A stretch of DNA of 64,000 nt. It comes from Phlyctochytrium arcticum (Eukaryota > Chytridiomycota > Chytridiomycetes > Chytridiales > Chytridiaceae). The translations under genes and the position numbers were made by a program. This document shows positions 1 through 10,351 of this stretch, piece by piece. Under the pieces are notes generated by a model. It made no database searches. It saw nothing but the letters and a program-made list of their open reading frames with translations, and was not told where the DNA came from. The stretch covers positions 434,001 through 498,000 of the forward strand of contig JAHLKI010000014.1 in NCBI GenBank assembly GCA_025602905.1, written 5' to 3'. Each line of letters opens with the position of its first letter. The stretch's first letter is position 1.

Positions 1-224
1 CTTGTCGCTGATCTGGTCGTCTGCAAACCCCAGTGCAAACCCGGGGCTCCCGACTGACAGCTTCTCAAATTTTTACAGAAAGAAAGCTGGCTATGTAAAA
101 GGGCTGTCCACCGAGAAACCCCCGACATACATTCAGCCTTTCTCTCATCTCTCGTTTACTCTCCATTCTTGACTTTCTTCACTGAGAGACGTACTGTGCG
201 CACGCTAAACCATTCGGGCATCAA

Positions 225-2270
225 TGCCGCGTATTACCGGCTTGCGTGAGATGGTACGAGAAAGAGAAGTTCCCCAGTATCTCTCGGGACCACCCTTCAC
301 CGGCCCCACAACCCAACACATCGACGTCAAACGAGCAGCTGGAAGCTGATGCGCAACTTGCACATCAACTCCAGGCGCAGGAAGCAAGAATGTCGTCAGG
401 TATGTGTCCACAGACTCTTTGATTGATTACCATGTTCAATCAACTTATTCATGTCGTTTTGCTTTCTTTAGAGCGCTTTTATGGCACGAAGAGTCGGCGT
501 CTGCCCAGAGTCGGCCCATCCGAAGAACTCGTCGCGTCCCCCGACCAGCTCCAGGCTACAGAAGGCAAGAAAGGTCTATGTGATTGTCGGCTGCTCTATC
601 CCGGCAAAATCATCCCGATCCATTACCATTCAACGCAAAAACAATGCCTGTTGCACGGCAAATCCGCAGCGGCGAAGAGAGAACTCCAACGCCGGATCGC
701 GGAGCTACGGATCGAGTCACTACCCGACAGCAGCGACAGCATGACCATACAAGCCGATTTGCCCGCCCTGCCAGCAGCACGACCAACCACTTCTTTTTGC
801 AAGACATGCACAAGTCGTGGTCACCCTCCCAACGTCGCCCACCACACCCGGACATCCAGCAAGCTGTGCCCGTACCACAAGCCCAAATTGGCCTCAAGAA
901 AGCAGAAGAAAGCTATCTCGTACTCGACGCGAACGGTCAAGATGGGACTTCTGGGATTCCTACGGGCGCCACAACTTTTGCCGGTCATTCGGGATTTCGT
1001 AGGTCGTATGACGAGGATTCATTTCGAGGCCGCTCGCCTGGCCAACCTCTACGTCATCGACCAGCTCGAACAAGGGAACGTTCTGGGTGATCTGAGCTAC
1101 AACCCCTTTATGCGCCAGACATTCCAGGGCGTTCTCTGTGACTCGGAAGGCGCTCCCAAAGTTGTGGCCAACAGCAGCCTTCTGGATACGCGCGACCGGC
1201 TTTATGCCCCTCAACGGCCCGCGGGATTTGCGTGAAATGATGGGGGATACCTTGGCAACTGCATCTCCCTGGCAGCGAAAACCTATGCAGCAAATTGTCA
1301 CAATCATGTGGTACTGCAATGGGATTCGCGCATGGTCAGGTGGTGGGCGGCCGAGCTGTAATTGCGGATCAAATTTCTCTCGGCCAAGCAGCGTAGGCGG
1401 GTGGGCGAAGCGTTCCTGGCTGGCAGTATCGATCCGCCAATGTTTACAAAGTTGACACCATGGCAGCAATGTATGCTGGCCATCGTCCACCGATCACTGG
1501 CCCGTCAATGCCAGGACGAGTTCATTGGTGGAATCCAGCTGCCAATGGACATCAGTGAGTTCGCGGACAAGTGCTGGGAGTTGCTGCCTTCGCTGTGGAG
1601 GTTGAATCGGTTCCTGGAGGCCAACGGCAGGAGAGGGTTTACAATGCTTCCGCTGACTTCGGCACGGGCCCAATTTGTGGAGTTTGACACCGACGCATTG
1701 TATTACTTGCTTCGGGCAAATGACATCAATATGCCCCGTATGGATCAATTTAGACTGGCCTCGTCAAACCCTGGTCATCTTCCTCCTGCCGGCACCTACC
1801 CCCTACCCACTCAACCTGATGCCCTGGTCTGCGATCATTGGTGGTTTTGGGCGTTCCACCTGGGCAAAGTGATGACGGCGGCCGATACGGCTGGACAACG
1901 CCGATTCGCGTGCTCGTTGGCTACCGACGGGATGAGCGTCAGCGTCAGCGTGCAAGTGGCCAAGCCCAAGTTCCATCCAAACCCCGTCAACGAGTACGGG
2001 TTTGATGAGGAAGGGACATACCACCCAATGGTTGAACGACAGGGTCATCGGGGTTGACCCCGGTCGTGCAACGTTGTTCACCGGTGTGTATGACGACGAT
2101 GGGGAGCGGGCCATTGTCGCTTGCGGGAAAAAAGAGTACTGACAGAGGTGTGGATTCGCGGCGAGTGAAAGGACCCGAGTGCGTTGGACCATAAACGCAC
2201 CGGTCGTGTTCCAGACCGGTCAACGCGTACGGCTTTGATGCCGAAGGGACGTTCCACCCACTTCTCATAC
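225..2270 (+). pseudogene. Fanzor (eukaryotic TnpB-like RNA-guided nuclease), degraded copy
   Basis: Fanzors are eukaryotic relatives of TnpB that use a guide RNA to cut DNA through a RuvC domain. A first exon (frame open to 399) contains the stretch EADAQLAHQLQAQEA. An intron at 400-471 (GTATGT...TTTAG) joins it in phase to a second exon. That exon carries a Cys/His cluster (FCKTC...GH...KLCPYHK, about 795-890) and the Fanzor-typical helical stretch with VGRMTRIHFEAARLANLYV (about 1000-1060). Further on come CHNHVVLQW and RMVRWWAAEL (1285-1358), RIKFLSAKQRRR, SLATDGMSVSV, and the RuvC-I motif RVIGVDPGR with the catalytic Asp codon at 2056-2058. Lesions: the frame changes more than once between about 1140 and 1290, TAA at 1359-1361, a frameshift near 2025-2035 just before RuvC-I, and TGA at 2140-2142. 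Similarity fades after about 2200, so RuvC-II, RuvC-III and the zinc finger are missing. Family call is confident; the copy is clearly dead. Confidence 0.82.
1986..2260 (+). repeat. Diverged 42-bp direct repeat inside the Fanzor relic
   Basis: The segments 1986-2027 and 2219-2260 match at 36 of 42 positions by eye. Both encode the same motif, N-x-Y-G-F-D-x-E-G-T-(Y/F)-H-P, which in this gene sits just upstream of RuvC-I. The second copy therefore lies where sequence downstream of RuvC-I should be. Unrelated sequence follows the second copy. Confidence 0.75.
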
Positions 2271-2956
2271 CCTCTTTGCTACCATCTGACATGTGCCCAT
2301 ACCTTCGTTCATTCTATTCATTTGCCCTGTTTGTATTTTGTATACAATATGATTTGGTTGTTCCCTTATGCATATTTTGGAAATATATTGCGACTTGAAG
2401 GCTCCTTTCCTTTCCTCAATCTGTGTCCATTCTGACTTTCCCCGGTCCTCTCGATTTCCATCGAGGTATTGCCCACTCCGGTAAACGTTCTGGTCTTTTG
2501 GTTTTATTTGTTTTGGGGACCTTCATCCTATTGCGATCTGAACCCATGTTTTCCGGTTGGGTGTCTTTGGTCGCTTTCAGGGCCCCTTTTGATTATTAAA
2601 CTATGAACGTAACGGATGGCTGGATTCAGAGGGGAGGCAATTCCCGCTTGGTATAATATACAGTAGTCTAGATTATCTCATTCGTCGACTCGATATCTAG
2701 ATGTCCTAGCCTCGTGCGAGGTATCTTTTTAGTTCAGCTGCAGAAAGCGGCAGATCAAATACACCAAATATCGACCGTCCTTCGATGACGGTGGTAAGGA
2801 CTCGATTGTTGAGTTATGCGACACTGGCCGGTCTATTTAAAATTCTACAGTCCTCTAAGTCTATATAATGAAAACATTTACACTGGAAGTTGGGGGTCAA
2901 AACTTGGTAGTCTAAGTGCGGTATCGCAAATGTAGACAACGCTTTGGGATGAGGAT
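2271..2956. other. Intergenic, AT-richer, no gene seen
   Basis: I see no supportable gene here. The short plus-strand ORF at 2184-2435 runs out of the Fanzor relic and lacks coding character. The right part should hold the 3' end of the minus-strand 7TM-RGS transcript. Confidence 0.5.
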
Positions 2957-5093
2957 TCACGGCGATAGTTTTCGGGCAGACGAGTCGGCGCTAGAACTAG
3001 TGGAATTTCCCCGGTAACGTTGACGTTCGCGTGCCTTGAGAAAAACGGGATATGTGTTGTCAAACATATTCGAAACCACTTCTTGATGGGCGGCATCAAA
3101 GACGTCAACAGATAAGGCACAGGTAAGCCCGTCAACATTAGGCTCTGCAAGCGACAATGCGGCTCGGATGCCCTCTTTGCAGGCGGAGGTCAGGTTCACT
3201 TCTAAAGGCGCATCGCTAGCGAGAAAGGTACAGTAAAAGGCGTGGAATCGCGGAAGAAGATGGAGTGGAATGTACGTATTCCTAGGCGTGGCCAACATCT
3301 TGGCCAATGAGGTTTCGGAAATGGGCTTTGGTATGATAGGAAACAGATGTAGCTCTATGGCCTCGCTTAGTAACCGATTGCGGCGGTGCGAAGGGGCAGA
3401 ACTGGGGGAACTGGGCGATGGTATTTTACTTTCACGTAGCCACGGAGCGATCTCCGTTGCACTGGTGGGACTACTGGTGGCACTGCTGGTAAAGTGCTTT
3501 GGGAGGATGGTTTTGGCAGTAGCGGAAGGTTCCCAGCTGGATGGATTGGCATACGCATCATATACGGCCACTTGTAAAGCCATGTACTCCTCGTGGAAGA
3601 GGGTGCAATCAATATTAAACTCTGGATGGCCAAAATCATTAGCTGGAGGTTGAGTCTCGCAAATACGGGCTTCTATTATACCTGCTGTCGCAACTTGTTT
3701 GAACTCGGCAAACAGTTTGGGATTGTGCAAGACCTTTTGGAAGCTTTCCATTTTCAAGGTCAAAGATATCTTACGTCGCCGGTAGTCATGAAGATATGAG
3801 ACTATTAAAGGAAGGACTACTGCAGTGCAATGATTGGCAGCGTTCAGTAGGGTTGCCTATAACATAGGAAAGAGTTCAGATTTGGCGCTTACGGTCAATG
3901 TTGAGTCACCTACCCAAATTTGGTCCGGGAAAATGACCAGAAGCGACGGCCACTTGACCTCCAAATACAACATCCAAACCAAGTAGGACACAATCCCGAT
4001 TGTTCCAAAAACAAAGTTACAGCACAGGGACAAACGCATGACAGACGAGTCCGGAACATCTCGCAGCTTGTACACGGCCATTGGGCAAGCAATGAAGATA
4101 TACACCACTACTAGGGCAACCATAGGCATGTATTCCCAACCAAAGGAGCACCTCATGTTGCTGGTGTGACTCAGGTCGACAACAGGCCAAATTCGATTAG
4201 TCTTGGTTAAGCCTTGGGCTACGATAGACCACGCAGCAAAGAATACGATCCAGACGGCCAACCATCGATTCAAAATGACTTCTGCAATTTGGTAATTTCT
4301 TCGACGTTGAACAACAGGAAGACTGGCCTCCTGATCCGGATTTGAAAAATTTGACAGTACCGGGTCGAAACCCCGCATAAAGTTGCTTTCAGCAAGGGCA
4401 TCCAGAGTTGGAGAACGAAGACGGCGTGTCCGCCTCAAATGACGATGCACAAAGATGCGTGTGAACCATGATGGCTTACATCGAGATATATCATACTTGT
4501 AGAGAACAAGACTGCTTCGTAATATGGTAGTGATGGTTGTTATGGACTGTAGGGGAGAAAATGACCATTGTCAACAAAAGAGTAAGCCAACCAACAAATT
4601 AAGATTTCACGCACCAGTCCCAAATTGATGGCCCACATAGTCATGGCACAAGGCCATTGCTTCAAGATGACATGAAGACCAATGTCCATACTGCTGATCA
4701 ACCCAGTAACCGCTCCCACAATCGTCAGAAGAAAACCATTATGGATGATGCTCGGATGATTCCTTCGCTTGACATATAAATAAAGACTATATTAACAACG
4801 GGATTAGTTTATGTCGGGCGGCCTTTCCCCTATGAACGTTACCTTGCTATCCACCATAGTACATGCACACCAAACAACGCTGAGTAGCTGGTTTGAATGA
4901 CAGACCAGTTTTCGGAACCAAAGTCAGGCAACCGTTCCTTAGGTTCTGCAGAGTATATCTCTGTATGATTATGCATATCCCTGCTCCCCCCGACAATGAA
5001 TGCACCGCTGTTTGTTTGTTCAAACGGTGCTTTCAATGCTGGAAGCTGTTCTCCCACCAACAAGAGATTGTTGGACCCCCCCCCCCCCGACAA
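2957..5093 (-). CDS. 7TM receptor fused to a C-terminal RGS domain
   Basis: Exons (minus): 5093-4843, 4786-4615, 4546-3914, 3856-2957, all with GT-AG junctions in phase, giving at least 650 residues. The first three exons and the start of the last encode about seven to eight hydrophobic segments, for example VGAVTGLISSMDIG, LAVWIVFFAAW, MVALVVVYIFIACPM and ATLLNAANHCTAVVLPLIV. The last exon then carries an RGS fold (SFQKVLHNPKLFAEFKQVA...HEEYMALQVAVYDAY) split by a Ser/Pro-rich insert, closing with SVDVFDAAHQEVVSNMF. Proteins of this layout are known from plants (AtRGS1 type) and fungi; RGS domains speed GTP hydrolysis by G-alpha, so this is a plausible plasma-membrane sensor that switches G signalling off. 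The true start is unresolved: the frame stays open upstream to about 5175 with no ATG, and a 14-bp C tract lies just inside the assigned start. Another exon at 5376-5182 is possible. Confidence 0.72.
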
Positions 5094-5181
5094 CCCCGTT
5101 GCGCTTAACTTGGTGTCCGGCTCTTTCGTGTCCTTCTCAGCGGCAAACTTGATCCATTCCCTTTGAAGCGTTCCACATTAC

Positions 5182-5376
5182 TTAATTAGGCGGCCTTCCA
5201 AGTTCTAATGGTGGTGGTGGTGGTTTATATGACAGTTCTTGAAATTCTTGCAGCGCTGCTCTGCCAGATCGGCTAAGCCACTGGGACGGCTGTACAACCT
5301 CGTCAGACAGCCGCGCCATCTGACACTCGATTTTGACAGGGCCTTTGGCACTTTCGCGTTGGCCATCTGGAATCAT
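5182..5376 (-). other. Possible 5' exon of the 7TM-RGS gene
   Basis: This ATG-initiated frame encodes about 64 residues ending in a proline run (YKPPPPPLEL). It lies just upstream of the open frame of the receptor's first exon but in a different phase. No clean intron of normal size joins the two. Either a splice inside this frame, or a length error in the C tract at 5076-5089, could connect them. Low confidence that it is coding. Confidence 0.25.
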
Positions 5377-5795
5377 GTATAGAGCACAGTGTTTTACTTT
5401 AAGTGTGGTTTATTATTTCTACATGAAGTTGTGAAAATCAACAGTAAGAGGGAAAATTGGCCTGTGATATGCGTTTCTTTGTTTGTAATGCGCATTAAGA
5501 AAAAGACCCGCCTTTCATGTGCTTCCCCCAAAGTAGGTCATTTCGCTGGGCTTCTGGTCCCCATTACGACGACAGCAAACAGGCTTAAACCTGGGCTAGA
5601 ACATGAACTGCAAAATGTACGTTATGAAAATGTAAGTTAAGGACCCCGTTTACCCAGTATATCACTTGTGATAGAGTCGGGGCATCCCATCTCCAGTTTC
5701 ATAGCACCCGCTCAACTCTCTCAGCTTAATACGAATCTCAACTGCCCAGAAACCCGCAACACAAGACTTTACCTCGCCATTAAGCACATCCAAAA
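5377..5795. promoter_or_regulatory. Intergenic, likely promoter for the 5796 gene
   Basis: No gene supported. The region lies between the 5' side of the minus-strand receptor and the plus-strand gene at 5796, so it probably holds both promoters. I see no canonical TATA box close to 5796. Confidence 0.4.
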
Positions 5796-8564
5796 ATGGG
5801 TGGGAAAGTACGGAGACTGTCGTTAGAATTCAAATCCAGAGCAAAATCACTAATGTTCTCGCGTTCTCTACGCTCACCCAATCAGTCGAAGAGAGCGAGC
5901 CGTGGCAATGCGGGCAAACTTGAGACGGACAAGGAAAATGTATCTGTAGGATCATCCATCTTGGATGAGATCGGCGCTCGGCATCCCCAGGCCATGGTTG
6001 AAGAAGTCATTCACCCAATTTCCAAGCATGGCGAGCAAAATGTGGAAAGTGCAGAGCCAAGGTCGCCGACACTACGCAAACGAGCCTCTACTGGTGGATA
6101 TTCGTCTGACGAAGGGAAAATACTCACGGGGCAGCCGGGAGCCGGTGACGCCGATGCGACATCCAACAGACAGCCGCTGGCGAAAGGCAGAAACCCAAAG
6201 ACAATGCAACGTTCCGCAAGCGTTCCTGGTGCCAAAAGCGATGTACCCCGTATGGAAAGCAATGTCCAAGATACCGGCGCTCCTGGTTCCCTGCAAGGGG
6301 AGGGGTCGCTCACCATGGAAGAGATGCCCTCTCAGTCTCGTCAAGCGGGCAAACCGGAAATTGGCAGAGGTCTCGCTGCCGATGACAGTAATGTGAATCA
6401 AAGAACTCGAGCGAAAACCGATAGCCCGTCGACTTCCGGGGCTTCCAACCTACGGGATGATCAAGCTCCTGGTAGACTTAGCAATCGCCAAAAAGACAAC
6501 AAGGAATCACCCACTTCTCACGTAGCCGAGAGAGTGGCACCAGATGTGATCAAGCAGCAGCGGCAAGAAGGAAATGAAATGAACGTTGGTGATGCATCAC
6601 TGTCTACCTCAACCAAGGAAAATCAGCCAGGGGAAACCGGATTGGACGTGGGTGATACACGACCGTCCGCCTCGGGCAAAATGGGACAGTCGATGGCGCA
6701 TCCTCGAGGGGACCGACACACTCAAGTCCCAAGACAGGATGCTGGAAAACAACCACGGGGTGCAGAGATGGTCGATGTTTCAGACCATGCTATTCCACTT
6801 CGTCATGAAGAATTGCAAGAGCTTCAAAACTCCAACGCTTCGATTGCGCAGTACCTCCCCAAGGAAGGTGATGAATCCGCTGGAGAGGGGACACACCCGC
6901 AGGAAGATATGCAAAGTGCCAATCACCGAAGAAATCCCACTGTGGTCCACAATGTTGGAGATGTCATACGCGGAGGTGCTGACGCTGCCGCCACTGCTGG
7001 GCAAGGAGTAGGAAACTTGGCACGACATGGAGTCGAACAGGGAATGAAGAATACACGACGTGCAATGGATGGTGCTGCCGATATGACAGGGAATGTGGTG
7101 CATTCTGGACTTGCGGCGGTCGAAACAGTCGTGGGAGGAGCAGCAGACTTGACTGGTCGCGCGGTAGAAGCTACCATTTCTGCAACCGAAGCTGTTGTTG
7201 GAGGAGTTGTCAACGCCGCTTCCCGCGTTTTGCATGTGGGTGCTGATACGACAGCATCAGTGGCTAGTGGAGCAGCAGAAACTGGGGCGGCGACGGGTCA
7301 AATGGCATCTGATGCGGCCCGCACAGCGGCCAGGGGGGTTGCTCAAGCAACGGGGACGGCGGCAGAGACGACAGCAAATGCTTCAGCAGGAATTGCCCAC
7401 GCCGCGGGAACCGCTTTGCATTCTGTCACTGATGCAGCAGGGCGCGCGGTGCATCAGGTGGAGCATGCAGCGGAAGCATCATACGACACTTCCAAGTATG
7501 CCGCTACAAGTGCAGCAAAGGCCGCTGAGAGGGCAGCTTGGATGGCAGTACAGACAGCCGCACAAAGTACGGAACGCGCCGCGCACGCGACAGCTCAAAC
7601 AGCACACGATGCAGCCGAAGTGGGTCGTACTTTAGGACACACCGCCGCGGAAAAGGCTGCGGAAATGGCTACACTCGCATCTCACGAAGCCGCGGAAGGA
7701 CTCAAAGTGGGAAAACAAATTGGTTCCGGAATGGTCGAGGGAGCTATCCATCTCATCGAGACTATTGCCGATTCGGTTTTGGAAACTGCGACTGCTGCAA
7801 TCGGGGCGATCAAGGGTGTGCCAGTCGGAGCGGCGCACATCACTTATGATGCTGCCAAGGCCACCATCGGCATCGGGCAAGGTGCACTAAAGCAGGCCAA
7901 GCATCCTGAGCAACACTTGGAAGGGGAGGGTGTCGGTACTCACAGGGGATCGACAGTCGACCTGAACCCGCCCTCAGAAGACGCAGAGAAGCTCCCCGCA
8001 TCACGACCTACGTTACCCCATACTGATGAGGGAAATATCCCTACCCTCGAGACTGATCATCGGAAGTTGCCCAAGACGGCCAAGCCTACTCACGTCCGTT
8101 TCGAGCCTGGCTCCCCTCATCTGCGGTCTGCAGGTGTTGCAGCCAGTGCCCCCGGAGAACATCAGCAACATAAGCGAGAACCTGGTGCCAAGAAGGAAAC
8201 GATTGCGCAAGAGGGACATGGCCTCGCGGAGCCTCCTGGCAACCCATCCCATTTGCAACAATATGAAGTTCCGGAGGATTCAACCAGGCAGCCAGGACGT
8301 GCTGCAGGCCCATCCGGAGCGCATGACGTCCATCCCATCGCAATGCCTCATCAGGCACAGAGGTCTGGAAAGGCCCCTAGTACCGTACCGCCGGGCGATG
8401 AACTTTTGCACGAGACAAGCTTCATTCGACAGAGGGTTGATATCACCCGTGGCCACCACCCAGGCGGGCTCCCGAAAATGTACACTTTGAAGTCGAGAGT
8501 CATTCATGTTGCGGATGAGTCTGGAAACGTTCGAGCCGTTGCGATCAGCGAGAAAGAGGAGTAA
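5796..8564 (+). CDS. Large Ala-rich amphipathic-helix-repeat protein, function unknown
   Basis: A single-exon 922-residue protein, with ATG in good context (CAAAAATGG). The N-terminus MGGKVRRLSLEFKSRAKS has Gly at position 2 and a basic patch, so N-myristoylation or membrane binding is possible but unproven. Residues about 30-390 are polar, low-complexity and probably disordered. Residues about 393-703 are rich in Ala, Thr, Gly and His, in short helical repeats of the type AAxTAxxAAxxA (for example SAAKAAERAAWMAVQTAAQS). This resembles group-3 LEA proteins and the 11-mer helices of lipid-droplet coat proteins. The C-terminus is again disordered and ends MYTLKSRVIHVADESGNVR. I recognise no enzyme domain. 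A desiccation or membrane-protection role, or lipid-surface binding, would fit the repeats; both are inference. The gene at 8832 follows 267 bp downstream on the same strand. Confidence 0.75.
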   Translation: MGGKVRRLSLEFKSRAKSLMFSRSLRSPNQSKRASRGNAGKLETDKENVSVGSSILDEIGARHPQAMVEEVIHPISKHGEQNVESAEPRSPTLRKRASTGGYSSDEGKILTGQPGAGDADATSNRQPLAKGRNPKTMQRSASVPGAKSDVPRMESNVQDTGAPGSLQGEGSLTMEEMPSQSRQAGKPEIGRGLAADDSNVNQRTRAKTDSPSTSGASNLRDDQAPGRLSNRQKDNKESPTSHVAERVAPDVIKQQRQEGNEMNVGDASLSTSTKENQPGETGLDVGDTRPSASGKMGQSMAHPRGDRHTQVPRQDAGKQPRGAEMVDVSDHAIPLRHEELQELQNSNASIAQYLPKEGDESAGEGTHPQEDMQSANHRRNPTVVHNVGDVIRGGADAAATAGQGVGNLARHGVEQGMKNTRRAMDGAADMTGNVVHSGLAAVETVVGGAADLTGRAVEATISATEAVVGGVVNAASRVLHVGADTTASVASGAAETGAATGQMASDAARTAARGVAQATGTAAETTANASAGIAHAAGTALHSVTDAAGRAVHQVEHAAEASYDTSKYAATSAAKAAERAAWMAVQTAAQSTERAAHATAQTAHDAAEVGRTLGHTAAEKAAEMATLASHEAAEGLKVGKQIGSGMVEGAIHLIETIADSVLETATAAIGAIKGVPVGAAHITYDAAKATIGIGQGALKQAKHPEQHLEGEGVGTHRGSTVDLNPPSEDAEKLPASRPTLPHTDEGNIPTLETDHRKLPKTAKPTHVRFEPGSPHLRSAGVAASAPGEHQQHKREPGAKKETIAQEGHGLAEPPGNPSHLQQYEVPEDSTRQPGRAAGPSGAHDVHPIAMPHQAQRSGKAPSTVPPGDELLHETSFIRQRVDITRGHHPGGLPKMYTLKSRVIHVADESGNVRAVAISEKEE

Positions 8565-8831
8565 TCAGAAGGTTTTTGCTGTGATCTATTCTCAAAGTCT
8601 TTTTTCCCCATATTGGTTCTTATTGATCACTCTCATTCCCTACTGTAAATACTATCATGTTCTTTGCAAATAAATATTTCTGGAATGTACATCTGCGTTG
8701 ACCACTGCCGGCCATTTGAGGCAGTCGTTCAAAGTTCCAACAGTCCCTTAATACTCTCAAGTTGATGACAAGTCAGATAAACGCGTCAAAGCACACGCTG
8801 GAGAATTCGTGCATCTTGACAAACTCACCGC

Positions 8832-10143
8832 ATGATCTCTTCGGTCACCTCACCTCCTGTCCGCTCCACCAATCGAAAAGGAAAGCAACTATCAATCAGA
8901 ACGAATGCCCAGAATGGACCTTCCACAGACGTGATACACGTCGGTGCCGATGAATTGCACGTCGACTCCAATGGCCAAATCTGGGGACGAGACAGGCACG
9001 GAATGCTATGCGAGCTTTCACCGCAAGAGGACTCTCAGGTTCGAGAACGTGCCCGCAAAGATGTGCTACAGAGGATTGCTCGGGAGGTGGATATGTTCAA
9101 ACGGCTGGTAGTCGGATCGCAACAAAGGAAGATGCTGGCTCCCGCGGCAGAAAATGACCTTTTACTTGGATCAAACGATGTCGGATCTGACGCTGGATCA
9201 TCAAGAGGCAGAGTACCAACTCCAATGACCAAAGGACGGCAAAACAAGTCTTCATCCTCACGGACATCTCCGCCAACTGTGTCCCATGACTACCTTGACC
9301 ACATTCTAGGTCTGACATCCCAAGACCTGAATCGCGAAATTCGACGTGTGCCAGGATTTGGACGGGCTCTGGCCAAGATTTTACCGAGAAGGCCTACTGC
9401 ATTTTTGGTCAAATCAGTTGCAGCTGTCGCAGCTGTAGGAATGCCGGCATGGGCCAGGCGACTCGTTGTGCCCAACGTGCCAGTCGAACATCAATTGACA
9501 CTCTCGCCGGAAGAAGAAAACGCAATACATAACGTTATGCAACGACTATCCGAACTTTCAGTTCAGCCTCCCGATACGTCGTAAGTAATTCCTGTTGGCA
9601 GGAATCCTGGTGTCTTTACTCACAAGTCCAAATTGTAGACCAGCGGATGTTTTGGAAGACAACATCAGAGACCCTGTCGCGTCGAGCCCCGAAAAGCATC
9701 CAACTTCCAGCATCAGAGCCCCGCCTCCACCACCTCCTCCTCCTCCACCTCCCCCACCACCTACCACGCCAGTAAACAATAAACCCCTCCCAAAACTTCC
9801 CCCATCAAGCCAGAAATCTCTTACCCAAAGCCTTCCCCCCCGCCTCCCCTCTTGTCCGCACACTCCTAGCCCGCGTGCTCCCCAGCATGGATCCCTTACC
9901 CACGAGCTCCTTACACACCCCCCTCTTCGCTCCATACCAGGCCAGCGGCGTACCCCTGGAGGAACGCCCATGCGTCGGCCATCCTCGACAAAGGCATCAC
10001 CACCCTGTACAGTCGAAGATGTCCTTTACCTAGCATTAAAGAAAAAGTTTGGTTCACAGCGAGCCGACGAAGAAGACCTTTTGGAAGGCGAGGATGGGTT
10101 TGAAGACGATGGTGAAGTAGAGGTGTGGCAGAGTGTCATGTAA
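8832..10143 (+). CDS. Proline-rich protein, possibly MTFR1/FAM54-like
   Basis: Two exons, 8832-9580 and 9639-10143, joined by a 58-nt GTAAGT...TTGTAG intron in phase, give 417 residues. The N-terminal part has a charged, probably helical stretch (QVRERARKDVLQRIAREVD). A segment with GFGRALAKILPRRP and the hydrophobic run VKSVAAVAAVGMPAW follows. Exon 2 contains 14 consecutive prolines, then RTPGGTPMRRP and TVEDVLYLALKKKFGSQR before an acidic tail. The order (Arg-rich core, proline run, PGGTP motif, C-terminal LKKKF helix) is reminiscent of animal mitochondrial fission regulators MTFR1/MTFR2. The match is by motif memory only and could be chance in a proline-rich protein. The gene itself is well supported; the function is not. 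Confidence 0.6.
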
Positions 10144-10351
10144 CATCACGTATCCCGGCTGCTACTATACGAATATACCCCCCGAGCAGCAATAGACCAT
10201 AGGCGTCTGTCGTAAACTCTAATTATTACTGAAATGATCAAGCTAGCGTGAAGACTATATACATTGTCGCTATCTCCCAAAAAAAATACATCAAAAAGGC
10301 GTGAATTCGTCCATAGAAATGTTACCACCAGTCATTCAGAAGGTACTTATT

